Source: Alkalihalobacillus trypoxylicola (GTDB lineage: Bacteria > Bacillota > Bacilli > Bacillales > Bacillaceae_D). From it: a stretch of DNA of 64,000 bases. Positions 9,702-16,682 of the stretch are shown here, piece after piece. Where the stretch lies: assembly GCF_001590785.1 (NCBI RefSeq), contig NZ_LTAO01000001.1, positions 248,001-312,000 of the forward strand. Reading direction: 5' to 3'. Made by a program: the position numbers and the translations under genes. The notes below the pieces were generated by a model, which was not told the origin of the DNA, did no database searches, and worked only from the letters and a program-made list of their open reading frames with translations. Every line of letters starts with the position of its first letter. Position 1 is the stretch's first letter.

Positions 9702-9730
9702 AAAAAAAATAAAGCAGCATCTGCTGCTTT
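9702..9730 (-). terminator. Rho-independent terminator of rny
   Basis: AAAGCAGC and GCTGCTTT form an 8 bp stem with a 4 nt loop and a following T run on the minus strand. The rny stop codon lies at the base of the stem, so the coding frame and terminator overlap. Confidence 0.85.
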
Positions 9731-11303
9731 ATTTTGCATATTCAACTGCTCTTGTTTCACGAATAACGGTCACTCGGATATGTCCTGGGTAGTCAAGCTC
9801 TTCTTCTATTTTCTTCGTAATATCTCTAGCTAGCTTATGAGCAAGAGCATCATCTACTACATCAGGTCTTACCATAATCCGAACTTCTCGCCCTGCTTGA
9901 ATAGCATATGTCTTTTCTACACCATCAAAGGACTCAGAAATTTCTTCTAGCTTTTCAAGACGTTTAATATATGTTTCTAACGTTTCACGACGAGCTCCAG
10001 GTCTTGCTGCTGATAAAGCATCTGCTGCTGCAACAACTGTAGAAACAACAGAAGTTGATTCAACATCACCGTGGTGAGACGCTATTGCATTAATGACTAC
10101 TGGATGCTCTTTGTACTTACTTGCCAATTCAACACCTATCTCAACATGACTTCCTTCGACTTCATGATCGATAGCTTTTCCAATATCATGCAATAAGCCC
10201 GCTCGTCTTGCTAATTTGACGTCTTCTCCTAATTCCGCTGCCATTAAACCAGCTAAATAGGCGACTTCCATCGAATGCTTTAAGACGTTTTGACCGTAAC
10301 TCGTTCTGAATTTGAGTCGACCTAAAATCTTGATTAAATCTGGGTGTAATCCATGGATTCCCATTTCAAATGTAGCCTGTTCTCCATATTCACGAATCGC
10401 TTCATCCACTTCACGACGAGACTTGTCTACCATTTCCTCGATACGAGCAGGATGTATACGACCATCTTGGACAAGCTTTTCTAGAGCAGACCGCGCAATT
10501 TCACGTCTTATCGGGTCAAACCCTGAGAGTATAACCGCTTCAGGAGTATCGTCAATAATTAAATCAATTCCCGTTAACGTCTCTAAAGCGCGAATATTAC
10601 GACCCTCACGTCCAATGATTCTACCCTTCATTTCATCATTAGGAAGTGTTACAACTGAAACAGTGGTTTCAGCCACATGATCGGCTGAGCAACGTTGAAG
10701 AGCTAAAGATAAAATTTCTCTTGCTTTTTTATCAGCTTCTTCTTTTGCTTGCATCGTACGATCTTTAATATAAATTGCGGATTCATGTGCAAGCTCTTGC
10801 TCTAATTCTTCACGGATTGACGCACGTGCTTGTTCACGAGAATAACCAGAAATTCGTTCAAGCTCTTCTTTTTGTTTTTGTACGATTTCCTCTACTTTGC
10901 TTTCCAAATCTTCAACTTGTCGTTGTTTTTTGGTGAGAGAATCCTCCCTTTTTTCTAAAGCTTCTTCTTTCTTGTCTAAAGTTTCACTCTTTCGGTCAAG
11001 GATCTCTTCTTTTTGAACCAAACGATTCTCTTGTTTTTGAATCTCATTTCTTCTTTCACGAACATCACGTTCAGCCTCGGTACGAATTTTATGAACCTCA
11101 TCCTTTGCCTCAAGGATAGCCTCTTTGCGACTCGCTTCTGCATCGCGCTTCGCATCTTCAGTAATTTGTTTCGCGGCTTGTTCAGCACTTGAAATTTTCG
11201 CTTCTGCAATGGATTTTCGAACAAGATATCCAACAACTGCACCGATTAATACGGCGACAACAAGCAAAGCAGGTAAGAGGAAACCATTATCAGAAATTCC
11301 CAC
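9729..11303 (-). CDS. rny: Ribonuclease Y
   Basis: RNase Y is the membrane-anchored endoribonuclease that starts decay and processing of many mRNAs in Firmicutes. Domains in order: an N-terminal transmembrane helix (about residues 7-27), a long charged coiled coil (30-200), a KH domain with [15 protein letters not shown], and an HD hydrolase domain with [10 protein letters not shown]. The length (524) is close to the 520 of B. subtilis. Translation starts at a GTG preceded by a strong GAGGAGGTG site. A near-consensus sigma-A promoter overlaps the end of the upstream Rad50-like gene, so rny can be expressed apart from that cassette. RicA, its regulatory partner, is encoded four genes downstream. 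Confidence 0.98.
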   Translation of the reverse strand: MGISDNGFLLPALLVVAVLIGAVVGYLVRKSIAEAKISSAEQAAKQITEDAKRDAEASRKEAILEAKDEVHKIRTEAERDVRERRNEIQKQENRLVQKEEILDRKSETLDKKEEALEKREDSLTKKQRQVEDLESKVEEIVQKQKEELERISGYSREQARASIREELEQELAHESAIYIKDRTMQAKEEADKKAREILSLALQRCSADHVAETTVSVVTLPNDEMKGRIIGREGRNIRALETLTGIDLIIDDTPEAVILSGFDPIRREIARSALEKLVQDGRIHPARIEEMVDKSRREVDEAIREYGEQATFEMGIHGLHPDLIKILGRLKFRTSYGQNVLKHSMEVAYLAGLMAAELGEDVKLARRAGLLHDIGKAIDHEVEGSHVEIGVELASKYKEHPVVINAIASHHGDVESTSVVSTVVAAADALSAARPGARRETLETYIKRLEKLEEISESFDGVEKTYAIQAGREVRIMVRPDVVDDALAHKLARDITKKIEEELDYPGHIRVTVIRETRAVEYAK

Positions 11304-11430
11304 TCTTTCACCTCCTCTTGCTATCTAATTGTTGGTTCCATACATGCATTTTGGTCATGTTTTCATATGTTCAAACAATTTTAGAATGAATGCGACCAAT
11401 AATTATAAAATTAGTGCCGCATACCCTATA

Positions 11431-11459
11431 ATTGTAAAGCTCGTCTAGACCATTGTCAA
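11431..11459 (-). promoter_or_regulatory. Sigma-A promoter of rny
   Basis: The minus strand reads TTGACA (11459-11454), 17 bp, TACAAT (11436-11431): a perfect -35 and a one-mismatch -10. The -35 overlaps the last codons of the Rad50-like C-terminal gene. Confidence 0.8.
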
Positions 11460-12121
11460 GGTCTGTCAAGGATAGCTACCTCACTTATTCCATCTTGAAT
11501 CTCAACCTGATAAGCTTGATCCGCCGATTCGGCCAAATGATGATTATGGGTAATCATAATCACTTGCCGATCAAACATACTACTTAGTGATTTCAAAAAA
11601 TCATATAAAAGGTGAACATATTCATCTGATACATGCTTCCCCGGCTCATCTAAAAGAAGAGCTCCATTCAGCTTAGGTTGAACGGTCTCTAATAACGCAA
11701 TTCTTAAAGCAAGCGTAACAATATCGACGACGCCCCCTCCACGAGAATCCTGTGGACGAGTCTTAACCTTAATCCCTTCATATTCACTAACAACATAAAA
11801 TTCGGCTACTGCTTTATTTCCTTGCTCCTCAATTTCAATCACAAAAGAAAATAAAGGTCCAAAAACATATTGTAGGGCATTCGAAACAAGGGTTTCCATC
11901 TGCTGCTTCGCTTGCTCCCTTGCGTACTCAGCTGATTGCTGGAGAAGGATTCTTGCTTTTTCATAAACTTCTGCACTTTGCCTATATTCAGCCAGTTCCT
12001 TTTCTTTATTTTGAAGCTGTTCTTTTAGTAAGGAACGATTGGCATCTAATCGAATCCATTCTGTTTTTGTTTGCTCAAGAACTTCCTCTAACTTCAATAG
12101 CTTATCTTCAGTCATTTCCAT
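11456..12121 (-). CDS. C-terminal half of a split Rad50/SbcC-like ATPase
   Basis: This 221-residue protein looks like the descending coil plus the C-terminal ATPase lobe of an SMC/Rad50 protein, encoded alone. Residues 1-80 form a charged coiled coil. Then come an ABC signature (SRGGGVVDIVTLALRIALL), Walker B with catalytic Glu (ALLLDEP), a D-loop-like KHVSDE and an H-loop in MITHNHHLAE. There is no Walker A; that motif lies in the protein encoded at 12373-13824. A complete ATP site would need the two to combine, with the SbcD-like nuclease of the same cassette as likely partner. The start overlaps the end of the preceding small gene. Family assignment of the fold is firm; the specific function is inferred. 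Confidence 0.85.
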   Translation of the reverse strand: MEMTEDKLLKLEEVLEQTKTEWIRLDANRSLLKEQLQNKEKELAEYRQSAEVYEKARILLQQSAEYAREQAKQQMETLVSNALQYVFGPLFSFVIEIEEQGNKAVAEFYVVSEYEGIKVKTRPQDSRGGGVVDIVTLALRIALLETVQPKLNGALLLDEPGKHVSDEYVHLLYDFLKSLSSMFDRQVIMITHNHHLAESADQAYQVEIQDGISEVAILDRP

Positions 12122-12371
12122 TCTTTATCAATTCCTTAGGAATCATATTCCAGGCTTTTTCAAGCTCTTCTTCTATTTGCCTTTCAAGTCTTGTGATTTC
12201 ATTTTCTAGCTCTTCCGGTTTGACACCTAGGTCTTCTAGCTCTTCTAGTAATCTTTTTTCTTGGTTCTCAAGCTCCTCTAACCTAGCCTCCGCTCTATAT
12301 CTTTTATCCTTTGCTTCATCAATGGTTTTACGCATTTTTGTTAAATCATGCTCTACTTTTTCATGATTCAT
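12108..12371 (-). CDS. Small coiled-coil protein of the split Rad50-like cassette
   Basis: I do not recognise this 87-residue protein. It is almost wholly charged helix: RLEELENQEKRLLEELEDL and ENEITRLERQIEEELEKAW show heptad-spaced Leu/Ile, with a short break at GVKPEE that could be a turn between two helices. There are no cysteines and no enzymatic motif. The ATG at 12371, one base after the stop of the zinc-hook gene, is chosen over an earlier in-frame codon because a GGGGG-rich ribosome site sits 8 nt before it. Its stop overlaps the start of the C-terminal ATPase gene. By position it corresponds to coil just after the hook in an intact Rad50, so it may be a third piece of the ATPase or a clamp for the two halves. 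Confidence 0.75.
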   Translation of the reverse strand: MNHEKVEHDLTKMRKTIDEAKDKRYRAEARLEELENQEKRLLEELEDLGVKPEELENEITRLERQIEEELEKAWNMIPKELIKNGND

Positions 12372-12372
12372 A

Positions 12373-13824
12373 CTAATTCCCCCTTTTTCCACTTAATAAC
12401 GCTTCTACTTTCTCTGTTTGAATTTCTCCACCACAAACAGGACAATGACCTTTCGATAACAAAATTTGCTCATATGTTTCTTCTAAAATCTGTAAGTGGC
12501 TTTTTTGCTGTTTAATAAATTGTGTTCCAACATGTAACCCTTGCCTCAATTCATCACGCTTTTCTTTTAATAGCTGATAATTTCTCCATTTACTCAAATC
12601 ATAATCGATTTGCTTGGTATAGTGCTCAACCGCTTCTGCGTTTCTAAGCTGTTGGAGTGTTTGTTTCCATATCGTTTTCGTTTCATTCAATTTTTTCTCA
12701 TTTTTATAAAGAGTCGAAAGCTGTTTCCATCTTCCTAAAATCTCCATCATGTGTGTTATTTGTTGGTAAGGGTTCTCCTTTAAAAAATCGGTTCTCTTTA
12801 ACTGATTTTTTAACTGACTTTTTTCTTGTATAGCCTTTGTATATTCTGTTCTTTTAGCGCTAAAATATCGATGCTTTGCTAACGATTCTTTTGAATTTAT
12901 ATAGATGGTTTCCATCTCACCTAAAGAGCTTGTTATTTGAATCCAATGCACACATACTTTTTTAATTTCATGCATTTCTTGTAGGTATTTTCTTTTTCGT
13001 GAAAGGTCTCGCAGCCTTGCTAAAGAATGACTGATTGAGTCGACTTTCTCTTCCCAAATAGACAACGATTGTACAGTATTTAAAATCTGTTTCATTTCAG
13101 TACTTTCGTATGTAATCTGCTCTTTATGTCGTTTTATTTGCTTTAATGATTTTAATAATTGCTGATTTTTCTTGATCGACGTTATATTACTTTCAGTTTG
13201 ATCAATTTTTGCTTTTGCTTCATCTAATTTTTCATAAGGTAGCAGCTTTTCCTTTAGCTTTTCCACCTCTTCTTCGCCATGCTTTAACCTTTGATTGAGC
13301 TGAGATAAATCTTTGGACGTATCTCGGATGGCCATGTCTAAATAATGAGCACCACTTATTCTTCCTATTGTCTTAGCTCTTATTGAACCGGTTTGTTCTA
13401 ATAAAAAAGGCCCATCTAATTGCTGTGAAAGATGGAGGTTAAGCTCATGGTCTCGGTCAACACGTAAGGGTAGCATTCCATGGGCTTCTACTACCTCTTT
13501 AGGAACATGAATACCAAATCCTTCAAGAATTAAATCTTCCTTCTCTGACTCTTTAATCATGTAGCGATTTTTTGAGCTCGTCCTTTCTCTAATAATCGTC
13601 ACGTTATTTTCAAAAACAATCGTAACCCTAGCAAAATTAGCTCCTACTCGAATAAAGTCCGTACCACGTGGTTGGTTAAACAAAACCCAGCGAATAGCAC
13701 GAATAATCGCCGTTTTCCCGCTATCTGACTGCCCTACTAATACATTTAATCCTTTATCAAACTCTATTAAACTATCTAAATGTGATTGGAAATTTTCAAG
13801 TCGAACCGAGAGGATGTTATTCAT
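12373..13824 (-). CDS. N-terminal half of a split Rad50/SbcC-like ATPase, ending in a zinc hook
   Basis: The 483-residue product begins with an ABC/SMC-type N-terminal lobe: VRLENFQSH, then Walker A GQSDSGKT at 31-38, and a Q-loop-like LLEQTGS region near 145. From about 170 to 455 it is coiled coil. It ends with GHCPVCGG (Cys461, Cys464), the CXXC zinc hook of Rad50/SbcC, followed by only about 18 residues. A full Rad50 would continue with a returning coil and the Walker B lobe; here the frame stops and those parts are separate genes. The ATG at 13824 is chosen because it has a GGGGG-type site 7 nt upstream and overlaps the nuclease stop by 8 nt; an earlier in-frame start would add nine residues. 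The frame is clean, so this looks like a stable split rather than a recent mutation. Confidence 0.88.
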   Translation of the reverse strand: MNNILSVRLENFQSHLDSLIEFDKGLNVLVGQSDSGKTAIIRAIRWVLFNQPRGTDFIRVGANFARVTIVFENNVTIIRERTSSKNRYMIKESEKEDLILEGFGIHVPKEVVEAHGMLPLRVDRDHELNLHLSQQLDGPFLLEQTGSIRAKTIGRISGAHYLDMAIRDTSKDLSQLNQRLKHGEEEVEKLKEKLLPYEKLDEAKAKIDQTESNITSIKKNQQLLKSLKQIKRHKEQITYESTEMKQILNTVQSLSIWEEKVDSISHSLARLRDLSRKRKYLQEMHEIKKVCVHWIQITSSLGEMETIYINSKESLAKHRYFSAKRTEYTKAIQEKSQLKNQLKRTDFLKENPYQQITHMMEILGRWKQLSTLYKNEKKLNETKTIWKQTLQQLRNAEAVEHYTKQIDYDLSKWRNYQLLKEKRDELRQGLHVGTQFIKQQKSHLQILEETYEQILLSKGHCPVCGGEIQTEKVEALLSGKRGN

Positions 13825-14806
13825 ATTCTTCCCCCTTCCAGCTTTCTTCAACGACTGTAATTCTTCTTAAAGCTTCTTCCTTTACTTCATTCTCCACATT
13901 AGACATAGCTGCTAATTCTTGAATAATATCGGTCATTTTAATATTTTGGAAGTCACTTTGCTCTTTTACTTGCTGAATAAATTGGTGAAGCTTTTGCTCT
14001 TGATGAACCCCCTTTTCCAAAAAGCTTCGGTCTAATACTTGCTCTCCCTTTGCAGCCACTTTTAAAACTCGTTGTTTTAATTGGATATAACCTTTTGAGA
14101 GCTCTCCAAGAATAATTTGAGGCTTTCGTATGATCTCACTACTATGATTATTAACACGAGCAATCGCTCCTGGATTGCAAATATAAGTACCTTCACGTTC
14201 TTTTATTCCAAATCCACCATGATAGTGACCTGTTAATAAAATATCAGCAGTAGTACCCCAAATATGGTCAATCAGAGTATGTGGAATTCCATCAGGCAAA
14301 GATTTTTCCACCAGCATACTATGAACCATATGAATGAGGATATCCGCCTTATGTTCATTTAAAGGGTAGTAATCGAGCTTTGGGTCTCTTTGGTCTAAAT
14401 CATAATGATAGGGTTGGCCTGACAGTTGAACCTTTAAGCCGTCCTTTTCGATCAATATTGGTTGATGAGGATGGATTACCGTCATTAAACCAAAGGAATC
14501 AATTAACCCTAGCATGGTTCTTGATAGAGTGTTAGGGTTATGTCCAAACGTATCATGATTACCTGATATCGCATAAATGGGACTATTTGCCTCTTTAAAA
14601 AGCTTGGCAAATTGACCGACAACATTCGGAGATAAGTCTGGTCGATCAAAAACATCTCCACCATGCAAAATAAAATCGACTTCTTCCTCATTTGCAATAT
14701 CAATGATTTCCTTTATTTTATTTTTTAAGCTTTCAACAAAATCATCGAGACGATTTTTGGGAGTTGTTCCCCTTATATGTGTATCTGTAAAGTATAAAAA
14801 TTTCAT
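13817..14806 (-). CDS. SbcD/Mre11-like metallophosphoesterase
   Basis: This 329-residue protein is a calcineurin-type DNA nuclease of the SbcD/Mre11 class. Metal-binding motifs are complete: TDTH (Asp8, His10), GGDVFDR (Asp51), GNHD (Asn83, His84), MVHSM (His162) and TGHYHGG (His194, His196). Residues from about 230 on form a charged C-terminal region suited to contact the ATPase coils. It is the first gene of a four-gene cassette whose other products make up a split Rad50. A GAGGTGAT site precedes the ATG. A weak extended -10 (TGGTAAACT, about 14829-14837) may drive the cassette; no LexA box was seen near it. In B. subtilis SbcD/SbcC are encoded elsewhere, so this may be additional to a standard pair. 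Confidence 0.88.
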   Translation of the reverse strand: MKFLYFTDTHIRGTTPKNRLDDFVESLKNKIKEIIDIANEEEVDFILHGGDVFDRPDLSPNVVGQFAKLFKEANSPIYAISGNHDTFGHNPNTLSRTMLGLIDSFGLMTVIHPHQPILIEKDGLKVQLSGQPYHYDLDQRDPKLDYYPLNEHKADILIHMVHSMLVEKSLPDGIPHTLIDHIWGTTADILLTGHYHGGFGIKEREGTYICNPGAIARVNNHSSEIIRKPQIILGELSKGYIQLKQRVLKVAAKGEQVLDRSFLEKGVHQEQKLHQFIQQVKEQSDFQNIKMTDIIQELAAMSNVENEVKEEALRRITVVEESWKGEEYE

Positions 14807-14946
14807 ATTTTATCACCTCTTTTAGTTTACCATGATTTTGTTACTTCTCTAAAATAAATGTTTTGTCACTTTTTAACTCCTCAAAAAAAAGGGGGCTAAG
14901 ATAAGACTCATGAATGACTCCTCACTTGTTAGGCTGTTCTCTCCCC

Positions 14947-15070
14947 CAAGACACTTCGCGTCCGATGTGGTCGTGCTGAACTAACTAGTAGATTTAGGCA
15001 TGGCCACTTCCTCCCACTGGAGCCTTTGTCCCTTGCGTCTGCTTGCTTACGGCTTTTATAGGAAATCTAC
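14947..15070. repeat. Degenerate intergenic repeat, copy B
   Basis: This is the longer partner of 8056-8160, sharing an exact GGCATGGCCACTTC at 14997-15010 and flanking blocks in the same order. It has about 20 extra bases upstream of the shared core. It is non-coding. A recA terminator directly adjoins its right end. Confidence 0.5.
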
Positions 15071-15076
15071 CATTTC

Positions 15077-15108
15077 AAAAAAACCTCCTTCTATTCACAA
15101 GAAGGAGG
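15077..15108 (-). terminator. Rho-independent terminator of recA
   Basis: CCTCCTTCT at 15084-15092 and AGAAGGAGG at 15100-15108 form a 9 bp GC-rich stem with a 7 nt loop; the minus strand continues into seven T residues. It lies about 160 bp past the recA stop. Confidence 0.85.
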
Positions 15109-15270
15109 GTGGTTCTATGTTCGTTATGAATGTTTTGCATCGATTACACATCATTTCAAGCTTCTCTACTATGATGATTTAAAAACAGATTATGTCCATC
15201 CTCTTAGAGGAGTTCAATCAACGAAACCAAACAGCTAGTCTTGGCTTTTGCCCCACATCCTAGAAACTAT

Positions 15271-16323
15271 TTATTTTAAATCAAGAGGCAATTCATCCAT
15301 TTCATCTGAACTTGGAGGCTCCACTAAAATCTCTTCGTTTAAACCATAATGACTTCTAATTTTATTTTCTACCTCTTCTGTTAAGCTTGGGTTTTCCTTG
15401 AAGAATTGCTTCGCATTCTCTCTTCCTTGCCCTAAGCGTTCTTCATTATATGAGTACCAGGCACCACTTTTTTGGACGATGTCTAACTCAGCAGCAATAT
15501 CTAAAATAGAACCTTCTCTTGAAATTCCTTCTCCATACATAATATCAACTTCTGCTTGTTTAAAAGGAGGAGCTACTTTATTTTTTACTACCTTAATTTT
15601 CGTTTTATTACCAACCATATCATTACCTTGCTTCAGCGTTTCAGCGCGTCGAACTTCAAGACGAACAGATGAATAGAACTTTAAAGCACGTCCCCCTGGT
15701 GTCGTTTCTGGATTACCAAACATTACCCCAATTTTTTCACGGACTTGGTTAATGAAAACAGCAATCGTTTTCGATTTATTAACAGCACCAGATAACTTTC
15801 TCAAAGCCTGGGACATTAATCGAGCCTGTAAACCTACGTGACTATCTCCCATTTCTCCTTCAATTTCAGCCTTAGGAACTAAAGCTGCTACGGAATCGAT
15901 AACAATAATATCTATTGCTCCACTTCTAACAAGTGCCTCCGCAATCTCTAATGCTTGCTCTCCTGTATCTGGCTGTGAAAGAAGAAGCTCGTCAATATTA
16001 ACACCTAGTTTTTGTGCATAAACAGGGTCTAAGGCATGCTCAGCATCAATAAAGGCCGCTTGTCCACCATTTCTTTGCACCTCAGCAATAGCATGTAGTG
16101 CTACTGTTGTTTTACCTGATGATTCAGGACCATATACTTCAATAATACGTCCACGTGGATAACCGCCTACTCCAAGCGCAATATCCAATGCTAATGCTCC
16201 ACTTGAAACGGTAGATACACGTTGATCCGTTTGTTCCCCTAGCTTCATAATTGAACCTTTTCCAAACTGTTTTTCAATTTGGCGTAATGCCATATCAAGA
16301 GCCGCTTTACGATCGTTACTCAT
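15271..16323 (-). CDS. recA: Recombinase RecA
   Basis: RecA forms filaments on single-stranded DNA, drives strand exchange and promotes LexA self-cleavage. The core motifs are intact: Walker [10 protein letters not shown], the [10 protein letters not shown] block, Walker [11 protein letters not shown], and loop 2 around GNPETTPGG. The C-terminus is acidic ([13 protein letters not shown]), as usual. The frame is open 48 codons further upstream, but the ATG at 16323 has an AGGAG site 9 nt before it and gives the family start [13 protein letters not shown], for 350 residues; the upstream extension reads through the promoter and LexA box. A LexA box and sigma-A promoter lie 100-150 bp upstream, so SOS induction is expected. 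The gene is monocistronic with its own terminator. Confidence 0.98.
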   Translation of the reverse strand: MSNDRKAALDMALRQIEKQFGKGSIMKLGEQTDQRVSTVSSGALALDIALGVGGYPRGRIIEVYGPESSGKTTVALHAIAEVQRNGGQAAFIDAEHALDPVYAQKLGVNIDELLLSQPDTGEQALEIAEALVRSGAIDIIVIDSVAALVPKAEIEGEMGDSHVGLQARLMSQALRKLSGAVNKSKTIAVFINQVREKIGVMFGNPETTPGGRALKFYSSVRLEVRRAETLKQGNDMVGNKTKIKVVKNKVAPPFKQAEVDIMYGEGISREGSILDIAAELDIVQKSGAWYSYNEERLGQGRENAKQFFKENPSLTEEVENKIRSHYGLNEEILVEPPSSDEMDELPLDLK

Positions 16324-16422
16324 GCAAATCTCTCCTCTATCATTATATTCAAAATCATTTTTTATCATAAGAAAGGAGGAATTTCCTTCACCTATTAGAC
16401 GAATATATGTTTCCTCTTTCAT

Positions 16423-16451
16423 ATCATAACGTTTTTTTGAGCTTTTGCCAA
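16423..16451 (-). promoter_or_regulatory. Sigma-A promoter of recA
   Basis: The minus strand has TTGGCA (16451-16446), 17 bp, TATGAT (16428-16423), each one mismatch from consensus. The transcript would begin near 16416, giving a leader of about 93 nt. Confidence 0.7.
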
Positions 16452-16460
16452 TAGTTTTTA

Positions 16461-16474
16461 CGAACATTTATTCG
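16461..16474 (-). promoter_or_regulatory. LexA operator (SOS box) of recA
   Basis: The sequence CGAACATTTATTCG matches the Bacillus LexA consensus CGAACNNNNGTTCG with one mismatch (A for G in the right half). It lies 9 bp upstream of the recA -35 hexamer. Confidence 0.7.
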
Positions 16475-16584
16475 GTTTTTGGAAATTTTTTTAGAAGGAA
16501 GGGTAAATGAATGAAACTTCTCATTTAAATTCACTATCTAGTATCGATAGTGCATGAGATTGTGAGGGAATTTCGATAGATGGA

Positions 16585-16632
16585 ACCATATCATCTTCCA
16601 CTCGTTTCATACGAAATGATCGATGATATGGT
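16585..16632. repeat. Long composite inverted repeat upstream of recA
   Basis: ACCATATCATC (16585-16595) and GATGATATGGT (16622-16632) are perfect 11 bp inverted arms. Inside the loop CGTTTC and GAAATG can form a second 6 bp stem with an ATAC loop (one G-U pair). No T run follows. It may be a processing or termination signal for the helicase mRNA, or a protein-binding site. Confidence 0.6.
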
Positions 16633-16682
16633 CTATAATAAGCAAGGGTTCATTCTGAACAGCTTACTCGGTAGTCATTCCA

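Larger units (their letters stand above)
14807..15270. other. Intergenic gap between recA and the Rad50-like cassette
   Basis: This 464 bp gap contains the recA terminator (15077-15108), a repeat copy (14947-15070), and a CCCCC tract running into eight T residues on the minus strand near 14884-14896 that could act as a weak second terminator. The 5' leader of the cassette takes up the left end. An ATG-started plus-strand frame at 15000-15182 runs through repeat and terminator and is not credible as a gene. Confidence 0.55.
16324..16682. other. Intergenic gap between the DEAD-box gene and recA
   Basis: This 359 bp holds the recA leader, promoter and LexA box (16416-16474), a 7 bp hairpin (16532-16552), and a longer composite hairpin (16585-16632). 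Neither hairpin is followed by a T run on either strand. No classical terminator was found for the helicase gene, and no coding frame is credible. Confidence 0.6.

Noticed and set aside
10312-10680. Plus-strand 122-codon frame
   Set aside because: Lies antisense inside rny; composition is a mirror of the RNase Y codons and it has no family similarity.
10976-11242. Minus-strand 88-codon frame inside rny
   Set aside because: It is in another frame of the RNase Y coiled-coil region, where biased codons keep alternative frames open.
11920-12366. Plus-strand 148-codon Ser-rich frame
   Set aside because: Antisense shadow of the Rad50-like coiled-coil genes (Glu/Lys codons read backwards give Ser/Phe runs).
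12373-13851. Possibility that the split ATPase is a sequencing frameshift
   Set aside because: Each piece has its own start codon with a well-placed ribosome site and a stop coupled to the next start, and the coil after the hook is a separate clean frame. It cannot be fully excluded without reads.
15000-15182. Plus-strand 60-codon frame between recA and the Rad50-like cassette
   Set aside because: It has no ribosome site, runs through the repeat and the recA terminator stem, and has no recognisable product.
16324-16467. 48-codon N-terminal extension of recA
   Set aside because: The frame is open but would start inside the LexA box and read through the promoter; the ATG at 16323 has a good ribosome site and the family start.
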